Of a stretch of 64,000 bases of DNA, positions 43,582-53,051 are shown one piece after another. Source of the DNA: Anaerovoracaceae bacterium (GTDB lineage Bacteria > Bacillota > Clostridia > Peptostreptococcales > Anaerovoracaceae). The position numbers were made by a program, and so were the translations under genes. Positions within the stretch are counted from its first letter, which is position 1. Each line of letters opens with the position of its first letter. The DNA lies in contig JASBYX010000001.1 of assembly GCA_029983755.1 (NCBI GenBank), positions 100,539-164,538 on the forward strand, given 5' to 3'. The notes beneath the pieces are model-generated. The model did not search any database, was not told the DNA's origin, and was given only the letters and a program-made list of their open reading frames with translations.

Positions 43582-44973
43582 TTATACCAATTCACCCTCT
43601 AGGCTAAAGGTCTTTGCTTCTGTTATCTTTACATCCAAAATCTTCCCAATCAGCCTTTCACCGTCAATACCTTCCGGAACAGGAAAGTTAACAAGTTTAA
43701 AACCGTCTGTTCTTCCACTTAAAGAAAGTGCGTTTGTCTTACTAAAACCGTCCACGAGAACCTTGTATGTCTTTCCCATGTATTCACAGTTCTTCTCTGC
43801 ACTTATTTTGTTAACTGCTTCAACAAGCCTGTTAAATCTCTCGTGCTTAACTGATTCCTCCACCTGATCTTTGAACTTTTCCGCCGGGGTATCCTTCCTT
43901 ATGGAGTAAAGGAAGGTGAATGCTGAGTCATATCTTACTGTTTCAACAAGATTCAAAGTTCCTTCGAAGTCCTCATCGGTTTCTCCGGGAAAGCCAACGA
44001 TTATATCCGTGGAAATTGTGATTTCGGAAGCAGTTTTCCTGAGCTTTTCTATCAATTTCAAGTAATCGGAAACCTTGTACCGTCTGTTCATCTTTTTTAG
44101 TACCTTGTCGCTGCCTGCCTGTACTGGTAGATGTACATATTTGCACAACTTATCCAGTTTACCAAAGGAAGATATGAGCTCATCGGACATGTCCTTAGGA
44201 TGGGATGTCATAAACCTAATCCTCTCAAGGCCTTCAATTTCGTTGATTGCTTCAAGAAGTCTAGGAAACTCCCATGTACCATCTTCTCCGGCTCCCCTAT
44301 AGGAGTTTACATTCTGACCAAGGAGCATGACTTCAACAACACCGTCAGCTACGAGATTCCTGATCTCCTGTATTATGTGCTCCGGTGACCTGCTCCTCTC
44401 CCTTCCTCTGGTATATGGAACTATGCAATATGTACAAAAGTTATTGCAACCGTACATTATGTTGACCAAAGCCTTGTGCTTAAACAGTCGCTGAGATGGC
44501 AATTCTTCCATCATCTCAACAGCCTCAGGTAGAATTTCTAACTGTCTCTTTTTCTCTTCTATTAGATTATCCATAAGTCCGGGAAGAGTATGAATATTAT
44601 GGGTACCCACTATTACATCAACCCATGGATAGCTAGTCTTAAGCTTATCTATTATGTGCTGCTGCTGCATCATACATCCGCAGACACAGGTGATGAAAGC
44701 AGGGTTCTTTTCTTTGAGCTTTTTCAGCTGTCCTAGCGTTCCGAAGAATCGCTTATCAGCGTTTTCCCTGACACTGCAGGTGTTGAGTATAGCAACATCA
44801 GCCTCACCTCTCTCTTCGACCTTGGAATACCCCCGCTCTTTAAGAAGCCCCATGACTATCTCCGAATCGTGTTCATTCATCTGACATCCGAAGGTTGTTA
44901 TCGATACCCTAGGTTCCCTTCCGTTCCTTTTAACAAAATCTTCTACAAAAGTGTTTCTATTAGTTTTACTCAT
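43582..44973 (-). CDS. miaB: tRNA-2-methylthio-N6-dimethylallyladenosine synthase MiaB
   Basis: MiaB is a radical-SAM methylthiotransferase acting on position 37 of tRNAs reading UNN codons. The N-terminal domain has TTFGCQMNEHDSE and CSVREN cysteines for one cluster. YGCNNFCTYCIVPYTRGRER holds the radical-SAM CX3CX2C, and a TRAM domain closes the protein after about residue 380. The 463-residue length is normal. It overlaps gpsA by 8 bp. Confidence 0.96.
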   Translation of the reverse strand: MSKTNRNTFVEDFVKRNGREPRVSITTFGCQMNEHDSEIVMGLLKERGYSKVEERGEADVAILNTCSVRENADKRFFGTLGQLKKLKEKNPAFITCVCGCMMQQQHIIDKLKTSYPWVDVIVGTHNIHTLPGLMDNLIEEKKRQLEILPEAVEMMEELPSQRLFKHKALVNIMYGCNNFCTYCIVPYTRGRERSRSPEHIIQEIRNLVADGVVEVMLLGQNVNSYRGAGEDGTWEFPRLLEAINEIEGLERIRFMTSHPKDMSDELISSFGKLDKLCKYVHLPVQAGSDKVLKKMNRRYKVSDYLKLIEKLRKTASEITISTDIIVGFPGETDEDFEGTLNLVETVRYDSAFTFLYSIRKDTPAEKFKDQVEESVKHERFNRLVEAVNKISAEKNCEYMGKTYKVLVDGFSKTNALSLSGRTDGFKLVNFPVPEGIDGERLIGKILDVKITEAKTFSLEGELV

Positions 44974-45961
44974 TCTTTCTATCTCTGCCCATTAAAATAT
45001 CAACAGCTTCAACAGGCTTAATCTCTCCCCTAATTATCTTATATATTGCTTCAGTTATCGGCATTTCTACATTTAAAGATTTTGCAAGTTCGTAAGCCGC
45101 CTGTGTGGTGGTAATACTCTCAACTACCATGCCAATCTCTTCTCTTGCTTCTTCTACAGACTTTCCCTCTCCCAAGAGGATACCGCACCTTCTGTTTCTG
45201 GAATGGTAACTGTCACAGGTTACGATGAGATCCCCAAGTCCTGTCAGACCTGAAAAAGTCTCAGGCTTTGCGCCCATTGCAACTCCAAGCCTTGTTATCT
45301 CAACAAGGCCCCGGGTCATGAGAGCAGCCCTAGCATTATCCCCAAAACCTATTCCGTCGGAGATCCCTGCTCCAAGGGCTATGATGTTTTTAAGCGCTCC
45401 TCCAAGCTGAACTCCCACTAAATCGTCATTTGCATAGATTCTAAACCTACCTGTCATGAGATGCTTCTGAAGATACTGAGCCAATTCAATATCCTCCGAG
45501 GCAACTGCAACAGTTGTAGGCTTAAACCTTCCCACTTCTTCAGCATGAGAAGGCCCTGAAAGTACAGCATATCTTGTATTTTCCCTGACTTGACTTGCCA
45601 CATCGGAGAGAAGCAAATGGCTTCCCTTTTCTATGCCCTTAGCCACGTTCAATATGATGGGATCTTGACCGCATTCATTTAAAATCGCAGAAACTTCCTC
45701 ATAGGACTTCCTGAAATTCTGAGTGGGAACCGCCATGAGGACAACTTCTCTGTCCAAAACAGCTTTCCTAATGTCAGAAGCCACATGAATATTATCAGTG
45801 AGAGTAACCCCGGGAAGATATTTTTTATTTTCTCCGGTAATCCTGATCTCATCCCTCTGCTCTTTGCGGCGAGCATAAATATACACATGGTGATCGTTAC
45901 ATGAAAAAGTCTGAGCAAGGGCTGTTCCCCAGCTCCCTGCACCTATAATTCCTATCTCCAT
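44966..45961 (-). CDS. gpsA: Glycerol-3-phosphate dehydrogenase [NAD(P)+] GpsA
   Basis: GpsA reduces dihydroxyacetone phosphate to sn-glycerol-3-phosphate for phospholipid synthesis. IGIIGAGSWGTALAQTFS binds the nucleotide; NVAKGIEKGS, VLSGPSHAEEV, and ALKNIIALGAGISDGIGFGD with the catalytic Lys are family motifs. It overlaps plsY, whose enzyme uses its product. Confidence 0.96.
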   Translation of the reverse strand: MEIGIIGAGSWGTALAQTFSCNDHHVYIYARRKEQRDEIRITGENKKYLPGVTLTDNIHVASDIRKAVLDREVVLMAVPTQNFRKSYEEVSAILNECGQDPIILNVAKGIEKGSHLLLSDVASQVRENTRYAVLSGPSHAEEVGRFKPTTVAVASEDIELAQYLQKHLMTGRFRIYANDDLVGVQLGGALKNIIALGAGISDGIGFGDNARAALMTRGLVEITRLGVAMGAKPETFSGLTGLGDLIVTCDSYHSRNRRCGILLGEGKSVEEAREEIGMVVESITTTQAAYELAKSLNVEMPITEAIYKIIRGEIKPVEAVDILMGRDRKNE

Positions 45962-46524
45962 AGCTTATTCTCCTGTCCGGACAAAAGTCTCTTAATATTC
46001 GTTCTGTGCATAAAAACAACCAAGAAGGCCGGCAAAATAACATAAGGTAGGAATTTCGGTTCAAATATCAAAGTCCATACCGGAACTGAAACTGCCGCCA
46101 ATATGGAACCCAGGGATACCATTTTTGACAACAAAATAGTTACAGCCACAACTGCAAGACATGCCAATCCGATGTATGGATTTATGGTAGTCAAAGCCCC
46201 AAAGGCTACAGCTACACCCTTTCCGCCTTTAAACCCGAACCATACAGGAAAAATATGCCCCAAAACAACAAACACGCATGCCAGGTACGCTGCCTCATCC
46301 CCTGCCATCCATCTAGCGAGTAGAATGGCCACTACACCCTTTAAAATGTCCACAAGAAGGGTGATGATTGCTGCCTTCTTTCCGAGTACTCTAAGAGTAT
46401 TCGTGGCTCCGGCATTCCCGCTGCCTTCTTTCTTTATATTCACTCCATTGATTTTTCCAAGAATGATCGCCGGAGATATGCTACCCAAAAGATAGCTGAT
46501 AACTTGAGCTAAGACATACATCAT
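45952..46524 (-). CDS. plsY: Acyl-phosphate:glycerol-3-phosphate acyltransferase PlsY
   Basis: PlsY is a membrane enzyme that transfers the acyl group of acyl-phosphate to glycerol-3-phosphate. YLLGSISPAIILGKI, GSGNAGATNTLRVLGKK and FGFKGGKGVAVAFGAL are the three family motifs, spread over about five membrane segments in 190 residues. Its acyl donor is made by PlsX, encoded upstream in the same run. The ATG overlaps the der stop by 4 bp. Confidence 0.96.
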   Translation of the reverse strand: MMYVLAQVISYLLGSISPAIILGKINGVNIKKEGSGNAGATNTLRVLGKKAAIITLLVDILKGVVAILLARWMAGDEAAYLACVFVVLGHIFPVWFGFKGGKGVAVAFGALTTINPYIGLACLAVVAVTILLSKMVSLGSILAAVSVPVWTLIFEPKFLPYVILPAFLVVFMHRTNIKRLLSGQENKLWR

Positions 46525-47846
46525 ATATCCTTTTCCCCTTTTTCTCTGAACACGAATTTAATGGAAGTACCTTCAAATCCGTAATTTTCTCTAATTTGAT
46601 TTTCAAGATATCTAGAATAGGAAAAATGCATCAAATCTCTTTTGTTCACCTGGAAAGAAAAAAGTGGCGGCTTGACGCCTACCTGGGTTACATAATAGAT
46701 CTTTAGTCTCTTCCCCTTGTCAGAAGGTGGCTGTTTCATCATCGTCGCCTCAACGATCAAACTGTTGAGCTGGCCTGTAGGAATTCTCATAGCTCTCTTT
46801 GAAGCTACTGTTCTCACCGTGTCCATAACGGAATTCAGCCTCTGCTTTTCCAAAACAGATATAAATATGATAGGAGCATAGGACATGAACAATAGTTCAC
46901 TTTGAATTTTTTTCCTAAACTTGCTCATTGTATTGGTTTCCTTTTCCACAAGGTCCCATTTGTTTACAACTACCAAAATGCCTTTTCCAGCTTCGTGAGC
47001 CATGCCTGCAATTTTCTTATCCTGCTCGGTCACTCCCTGGGTAGCGTCTATCATCATAACACATACATCGGATCTTTCGATGGCTGCAATCGCCCTGACT
47101 ACGCTGTATTTTTCAACGTATTCGTTGATTCTGCTCTGCCTTCTGATTCCGGCAGTGTCTATCAGTGTGTATTCCTCACCTTCCCATTCAAATGGTGTGT
47201 CTATGGAATCCCGTGTTGTACCTGCTATATCTGAAACTATAACCCTATCCTCGTCAAGCAGTGCATTTATCAGTGAAGATTTTCCCACGTTAGGCTTTCC
47301 GATAACAGCAACTGCTGTCGTTTCTTCAGCATCTGTATCTATACCTTTCGGAAATTTTTCTACTATCATATCAAGTACATCCCCGAGGTTCAGCATGTTC
47401 GCTGAGGACACAGGTATCGGTTCGCCGATTCCAAGCTCGTAGAAATCGTAGAAATTATCAGGAAGTTTCTTCGGAGCATCTATTTTGTTCACAAGCAAAA
47501 TAACTTCTTTCCCGGTTTTACGGAGCATTCCGGCAACTTCAATATCTGCGGCCGTTATGCCTTGTTTTCCATCCACCATGAATATTATTACGTTAGCCGT
47601 ATCCATGGCAGTCTGCGCCTGCTCCCTCATCTGGGACAAAATAACATCGTCAGAGGCAGGCTCTATTCCGCCGGTATCTATTATAGCGAAATCGATGCCG
47701 TTCCAGTTTGTTTCCCCATAAATCCTATCTCTAGTTACTCCCGGGGTGTCTTCTACAATAGCCACACGCTTTCCCATGAGAGCATTAAAAAACGTTGATT
47801 TACCTACATTAGGCCTACCCACGATGGCAACAACCGGCTTACTCAT
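46521..47846 (-). CDS. der: Ribosome-assembly GTPase Der (EngA)
   Basis: Der is an essential tandem GTPase for 50S assembly. Two G domains are visible: AIVGRPNVGKSTFFNAL with DTPGVTRDR and NKID, then AVIGKPNVGKSSLINALL with DIAGTTRDSIDT and NKWD, and a C-terminal KH-like domain. I chose the ATG at 47846 (MSKPVVAIVG); it overlaps ftsY by 8 bp, and the longer in-frame form lacks homology. Confidence 0.96.
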   Translation of the reverse strand: MSKPVVAIVGRPNVGKSTFFNALMGKRVAIVEDTPGVTRDRIYGETNWNGIDFAIIDTGGIEPASDDVILSQMREQAQTAMDTANVIIFMVDGKQGITAADIEVAGMLRKTGKEVILLVNKIDAPKKLPDNFYDFYELGIGEPIPVSSANMLNLGDVLDMIVEKFPKGIDTDAEETTAVAVIGKPNVGKSSLINALLDEDRVIVSDIAGTTRDSIDTPFEWEGEEYTLIDTAGIRRQSRINEYVEKYSVVRAIAAIERSDVCVMMIDATQGVTEQDKKIAGMAHEAGKGILVVVNKWDLVEKETNTMSKFRKKIQSELLFMSYAPIIFISVLEKQRLNSVMDTVRTVASKRAMRIPTGQLNSLIVEATMMKQPPSDKGKRLKIYYVTQVGVKPPLFSFQVNKRDLMHFSYSRYLENQIRENYGFEGTSIKFVFREKGEKDI

Positions 47847-48738
47847 CGAAAACCTCCCTTGCAAATTCATCGCTGTCAAATGGAACTAAGTCTTCTTTCT
47901 TCTCTCCGACACCCAGAAACTTAATTGGCATGTCGTATTCATCAGCTATGGTGACAGCAATCCCCCCCTTAGCAGTTCCATCCATCTTAGTGAGAATTAT
48001 TCCGGAAATATCTGTAACCTGTTTGAATTCCTCAACCTGGGATATGGCATTCTTCCCTGAGGTCGCGTCCAGAATCAAAATAGTCTCCTTAGCTGCCTCC
48101 GGATATTCTCTATCGATTATTTTGTTCATCTTCTCAAGCTCCGCCATTAGATTCTTCTTGTTTTGGAGTCTCCCTGCCGTATCGCAGATCAAAACATCTA
48201 TGCCCCTTGCTTTTGCTGCTTTCACGCTGTCATAAATAACCGCTGCAGGATCCGCCCCCTCTCCGTGAAGAACCGTTTTAATCCCCAGGGTGTTTCCCCA
48301 ATGTTCCAGTTGCTGAGAGGCTGCCGCTCTAAAAGTATCAGCTGCTCCCAAAAGAACCGATTTTCCATCCATTTGGAGTTTATATGCCAGCTTTGCTATC
48401 GTCGTAGTCTTGCCTCCACCATTTATACCCACAACCAATATTATCTGTGGGTATGAGTGTGAAAGTTCATGCCTTTCGCCCTTGTCCACAAGTTCCGCTA
48501 TTATAGATGCTAAGGCTGTCTTAACATCCTCCGGCTTTGATAGTCTGCCAACTCTTATCTCTTTCCTTAGTTTCTCCATGATTTTCATGGTTGTATCCAT
48601 TCCCATATCGCTGGTTATGAGAATTTCCTCAAGCTCATCAAGGAGTTCCTCGTCTATTTCAGGGCGCATCAAAATAGTGTCAGTTATTCGCTGACTCATC
48701 TTGCTGAAAAAGCCCTTTTTCTCTCCAAATAAAGCCAT
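47839..48738 (-). CDS. ftsY: Signal recognition particle receptor FtsY
   Basis: FtsY docks SRP-ribosome complexes at the membrane. The 299 residues are the NG domain with a very short N-terminal part: VVGINGGGKTTTIAKLAYKL (P-loop), LGAADTFRAAASQQLEHW, VLICDTAGRLQNKKNLM, TKMDGTAKGG and FLGVGEKKEDLVPFD. The smc-ftsY order is common in Firmicutes. Confidence 0.96.
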   Translation of the reverse strand: MALFGEKKGFFSKMSQRITDTILMRPEIDEELLDELEEILITSDMGMDTTMKIMEKLRKEIRVGRLSKPEDVKTALASIIAELVDKGERHELSHSYPQIILVVGINGGGKTTTIAKLAYKLQMDGKSVLLGAADTFRAAASQQLEHWGNTLGIKTVLHGEGADPAAVIYDSVKAAKARGIDVLICDTAGRLQNKKNLMAELEKMNKIIDREYPEAAKETILILDATSGKNAISQVEEFKQVTDISGIILTKMDGTAKGGIAVTIADEYDMPIKFLGVGEKKEDLVPFDSDEFAREVFDE

Positions 48739-48770
48739 TTGGCCTCCTTTCGTTACTTACAGATGGTTTC

Positions 48771-51700
48771 TTAAAGGCTGATCTCGTCACCTAACTTCAG
48801 GGACAATAAATTTGAAACACCCTGCTCAGCCATGGTGACCCCATACAAAACATCCGCATGTTCCATAGTTGCCTTCTGGTGGGTAACAAGAACAAATTGA
48901 ATGTTCTCAAACTTCCTCAGATAATTTGAAAATCTGTCAATATTATTATCATCAAGGGCAGCCTCAACCTCATCAAGAATACAAAACGGTGTAGGTTTTG
49001 CCCTGAGGACAGCAAACATCAAAGCTATGGCCGTCATAGTTTTTTCGCCACCTGACATTAGGTTGATGTTTTGAAGCTTCTTTCCGGGAGGCTGTGCCAC
49101 TATATCTATCCCCGAATTCAGAGGATCATCTTCATTTTCCATAGTGAGCTCAGCATGGCCACCACCGAAAAGTTCCGTAAATATCTCCTCAAAGTTGGTG
49201 ACAATTTCGTTGAAACTTTCTTTGAAACGACTCTGTATGGTTCCGCTCATTTCAGAAATAATGGACTTAAGCTCATTCATTCCGTCCAAAATGTCTTCCC
49301 TCTGCTCCTTAAGGAATTCATATCTCTTGCTTACTTCATCATATTCCTTAATTGCTCCAACATTCACATCTCCAAGCTCCCTTAGGCGCTTCCTTACTTC
49401 CCTTCCCACCTTAACGCCTGTAGCCATTACAAAATCCGGATCTTTAAGTTCTGCCGCCTGTGCTAAAGACATGTCAAACTCATCCCAAAGTCTGTCAGTG
49501 AGGTTTTCAAGCTGGGTCTGATTCTTAGCAAGCTTTACTTCCTCTTGCACCTTCTGGCTCTGGAGACTCTCCATATTCTGTCTCAGAGCTGAAATCTCCC
49601 TAGTTGCCTTTGAAAGCTTCTCGCTTATGGCATCCTTCTCCTTAGATATGCCAATCAAAGCTTCCTCAAGATCCTTTCGGGTTTCATTAAGACTGTAAAT
49701 ATCCTGTTCACTCTTTGAATCTTCAAGAGATTCCATTTCCAACAAAACACTTGAGAGTCTCTCTCTGCGGCTTGAAAGGTTTTCGCCAAGCTCCTCGCTG
49801 TATGCCTTTATTCTTTCCACAAGGGTTCTCGCAGAATCGATTTGACTATTTATGTTGTTATCTTCAATGGTTAGAGCAGTCTTTTCGTTGGAAGCCTTTT
49901 CAAGGAGCAAAGCGATATCTTCTCTAGTTGAGATCTGTTCTTCTAGAGATTTCTCCAAAATCCTGAGCTTATCCTTTTGATCCTTGGTTGTGGCCGAAAG
50001 CTTTTCAATGATCTCATCTGAGCTGCTCTTATCTTCCTTTACATTGAAAAGCTGATTTTCCAGCTTTTCTTCCAAATTTTCAAGGTTGCTTGCTGTACCC
50101 TTGAGCAAGTCTATTCTTGCTCCTGTCGTTGAGATGTCAACTTTTAGGCTTGACAACTTGGCAGTAAGCTCTTCAACCCTGTTTTCAGCTTCTTCTCTTG
50201 AAGCATCAAGCTGTTTGATCTTGACTTTACCTGCAGATATCTCCTCGTTCAGAAGATTTATTTCGTTCTGCAGCTTGGCGATTTCGCCCCTTCTTGAAAG
50301 AAGGTTTGCACTTGCGTTCTTATATCTTCCTCCCGTTATTGCTCCACTGGAATTTATTACCTCTCCGCCTCTTGTTACAAGTCTAAGGCCACCCTTAACA
50401 CCCTTTGAAAGCCTAATAGCAGCATCCAGATTTTCCACCAAAACAACTCTTCCTAACAGGTAGTTAAAAATTTCAGTGTACTCATCATCTACTCTAATTT
50501 CATCGGAAGCAATACCTATGAAATCTTTATCATCTAAGATAGATGCAGGCAAATTCGCCCTTATACCCTTAATACTTGAAATTGGCAGAAAAGTCAGCCT
50601 GCCGCCATTATTTTGTTTGAGTACGTTTATAGCTCTCTTTGCATCTGCATCCGTTTCACATATTATATTCTGCATTCCACCACCTAGGGCAGTTTCTATG
50701 GCAGTTTCAAGGCCACTTGGTACAATCATGGATTCTCCCACAACACCTCTGATCCCAGGGATGCGTGCCTTCATTATATATCTCACACCATAATTATATC
50801 CCTCGTAATTTGCCTCCATCTCTTCGATAGTTCTCATTCGAGCAGAAAAGTGGCTTATCTTAATGTTTGCGTCGCTGATCTCTTTTTCTCGAGATCTTAG
50901 AGAGCCAGAGATTTCTTCGCTTCTTATCTTAAGGACATCCACATCCTTAGATACCCTCTCTTCTTCCTTGAGAAGTTCCTGTTTCTTGGCTTCTGCGGCA
51001 ACAAGCTCATTGTTAACACTATCCAAGCGTTCTTTGGTTTGACTTAGCTCCATTGAAATCTCGCTATGCCTCTGAACAAGAGTATCCCCCATGCTTGTCA
51101 TTGTGGCAGATTCGTTTTCGGCTTTAGAAATATCTCCTGAGAGCCTGATTATCTGTTCTTTCTTATCGTCGATTTCCTTCTGAAGTATGTTGTCTTCATC
51201 ATAGAGTTTCTCATACTCTTTTACCTTGTTATCGAGGTTTATCTCATTGGATTTTGCAACCTGCAAAAGCTGTTCAAGGCGGCTCTCACCTTCTCTGAGC
51301 TTCAGTTCTTCGTCAGCAAGTTTTTCCGAAATGGAATCTATCTCACTTTTGAGCTGAACCTCTTCCCTTGACAGAAAATCCCCCTTCTGAGAGGCTATCT
51401 TCTTGCGGTTCTCCTCCCGGTTTATCATCTGAATAATTTCCATAAGTTGACTGTTAGAAGCCTCCCTGCGTTGGTCGATTTCTTTAATGTCTCCCTCTGC
51501 ATTTTCGAGAACCTTCTCAACTTCTGCTATACTCAGATTGCCATTTTTAATATCGTTTTCAAGGTGCAAAATATCTTCCTCCATGGTTTCACTTCTATGC
51601 TTTAAGTTCTCCATGTTTCTGAGTATGACATTCACCTCGCTGCTTTCGTACTTTTTCTTTAAATCTAGATATTCCCTGGCCCTTTCACTATCCTCTTTCA

Positions 51701-52313
51701 AGGAATCGATCCTGAACTCAATTTCCCCTATGATATCATTTGCACGAAGAAGATTGTTGTTTGTTGCCTCAAGCCTTCTCTCAGCTTCTGCTTTCCTTGT
51801 TTTGTAAGAGACTACTCCTGCAGCTTCCTCGAAGATCTCTCTTCTGCTCTCAGGCTTGTTGCTGACAATATCCGCAATTTTACCCTGACCTATTATAGAG
51901 TATCCATCAACACCTATTCCGGTGTCCATTATCAGCTCTCTGATGTCTCTAAGTCTGCAGGGAACATTGTTAATCAGGTATTCACTTTCACCTGATCTGA
52001 ACATCCTTCTTGTAATAGATACCTCTGAATAGTCAATATCCAGTATCCCCTTTGAATTATCTATCACCAGGGTAACCTCAGCCATCCCCCTAAGTTTTCT
52101 TGAAGCGGACCCGGCAAAAATCACCTCTTCCATCTTTCCGCCTCTTAGGGTTTTGGGGCTCTGTTCTCCCAGCACCCATCTTATGGCATCACTTATATTG
52201 CTTTTTCCACTTCCGTTCGGACCCACCACGCAGGTAACGCCCTCGTGAAATTCTATTACCACAGGATCTGCAAATGACTTGAAACCGTGCATCTCCAAGC
52301 GTTTAAAATACAT
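48771..52313 (-). CDS. smc: Chromosome segregation ATPase SMC
   Basis: SMC organises and separates chromosomes with ScpA and ScpB. At 1180 residues it has Walker A VVGPNGSGKSNISDAIRW near residue 30, long coiled coils (about 170-500 and 680-1020), a hinge near 520-660, and the C-terminal signature NLMSGGEKTMTAIALMFA with Walker B PFCILDEVEAALDDNNIDRF. It lies between rnc and ftsY, the standard Firmicute order. Confidence 0.97.
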   Translation of the reverse strand: MYFKRLEMHGFKSFADPVVIEFHEGVTCVVGPNGSGKSNISDAIRWVLGEQSPKTLRGGKMEEVIFAGSASRKLRGMAEVTLVIDNSKGILDIDYSEVSITRRMFRSGESEYLINNVPCRLRDIRELIMDTGIGVDGYSIIGQGKIADIVSNKPESRREIFEEAAGVVSYKTRKAEAERRLEATNNNLLRANDIIGEIEFRIDSLKEDSERAREYLDLKKKYESSEVNVILRNMENLKHRSETMEEDILHLENDIKNGNLSIAEVEKVLENAEGDIKEIDQRREASNSQLMEIIQMINREENRKKIASQKGDFLSREEVQLKSEIDSISEKLADEELKLREGESRLEQLLQVAKSNEINLDNKVKEYEKLYDEDNILQKEIDDKKEQIIRLSGDISKAENESATMTSMGDTLVQRHSEISMELSQTKERLDSVNNELVAAEAKKQELLKEEERVSKDVDVLKIRSEEISGSLRSREKEISDANIKISHFSARMRTIEEMEANYEGYNYGVRYIMKARIPGIRGVVGESMIVPSGLETAIETALGGGMQNIICETDADAKRAINVLKQNNGGRLTFLPISSIKGIRANLPASILDDKDFIGIASDEIRVDDEYTEIFNYLLGRVVLVENLDAAIRLSKGVKGGLRLVTRGGEVINSSGAITGGRYKNASANLLSRRGEIAKLQNEINLLNEEISAGKVKIKQLDASREEAENRVEELTAKLSSLKVDISTTGARIDLLKGTASNLENLEEKLENQLFNVKEDKSSSDEIIEKLSATTKDQKDKLRILEKSLEEQISTREDIALLLEKASNEKTALTIEDNNINSQIDSARTLVERIKAYSEELGENLSSRRERLSSVLLEMESLEDSKSEQDIYSLNETRKDLEEALIGISKEKDAISEKLSKATREISALRQNMESLQSQKVQEEVKLAKNQTQLENLTDRLWDEFDMSLAQAAELKDPDFVMATGVKVGREVRKRLRELGDVNVGAIKEYDEVSKRYEFLKEQREDILDGMNELKSIISEMSGTIQSRFKESFNEIVTNFEEIFTELFGGGHAELTMENEDDPLNSGIDIVAQPPGKKLQNINLMSGGEKTMTAIALMFAVLRAKPTPFCILDEVEAALDDNNIDRFSNYLRKFENIQFVLVTHQKATMEHADVLYGVTMAEQGVSNLLSLKLGDEISL

Positions 52314-52316
52314 ATT

Positions 52317-53051
52317 CTATATCCCCTTCTCAATGGCATTTCTCGCAGCCTCTTGCTCAGCCATTTTTTTTGATTTCCCGAAACCTTGACCGATTTCTTT
52401 TCCACCACAAAACACCTTCACGTAAAATACTTTGTCGTGAGGCGGGCCATCTTCCCTGTATGTGACATAATTGATCTCTACAGTTCCCTTCTCTTGGAGT
52501 TTCTCCTGCAAAAATGACTTGTAATCGTGGTGAAGCTCACCCCTTTCCCCACTTTCGATGGTGGATTTAAAAACATCCTGCACCCAAGAGTATACCCTCT
52601 GGAAATCGCTGTCCAGATAAATCGCGCCTATTAAAGCCTCCACTGCATCTGCGGTGATTGAGGGCTTTTTTCGTCCTCCGGATTTTTCTTCTCCTCTTCC
52701 TAGTATAATTTTGGAGCCCAGTTTAAGCTTGATTGCAATTTTTGCAAGGGATTCTTCACACACTATATTAGCTCTTGTCTTTGAGAGGTTACCTTCCTTC
52801 TCATCGGGCATATTTTTGAACAAAATATCCCCGATAATAAGGTCCAGTAGGGCATCCCCTAGGAATTCCAGTCTTTCGTTATCCCTTACCGGATGCCCGT
52901 CTTCATAGGACTCGTTTTCTCTTTTGTACGAACTGTGAGTCAGAGCCTCCCTTAGGAGGTTCAAATCACTGAACTCATAATTATACATATCGTTCCTTAT
53001 ACCTAAAATGTGTTTCCCTAAACTATCTTTTGAGTTCACCGCGTTCTCCAA
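52317..53051 (-). CDS. rnc: Ribonuclease III
   Basis: RNase III cuts double-stranded RNA in rRNA and mRNA processing. ALTHSSYKRENES, NERLEFLGDALLDLIIGDIL (catalytic signature) and KPSITADAVEALIGAIYLD are present, followed by a double-stranded RNA-binding domain (DYKSFLQEKLQEKG to the end). The start is uncertain: a TTG at 53051, which overlaps plsX by 29 bp and keeps the first helix, or an ATG at 52988 with AAGGAA upstream. Confidence 0.94.
   Translation of the reverse strand: MENAVNSKDSLGKHILGIRNDMYNYEFSDLNLLREALTHSSYKRENESYEDGHPVRDNERLEFLGDALLDLIIGDILFKNMPDEKEGNLSKTRANIVCEESLAKIAIKLKLGSKIILGRGEEKSGGRKKPSITADAVEALIGAIYLDSDFQRVYSWVQDVFKSTIESGERGELHHDYKSFLQEKLQEKGTVEINYVTYREDGPPHDKVFYVKVFCGGKEIGQGFGKSKKMAEQEAARNAIEKGI

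Noticed and set aside
43561..43620. Possible cobalamin riboswitch or promoter before cbiD
   Set aside because: The sequence is miaB coding sequence up to 43582, cbiD begins at 43577, and no B12-box-like pattern is seen.
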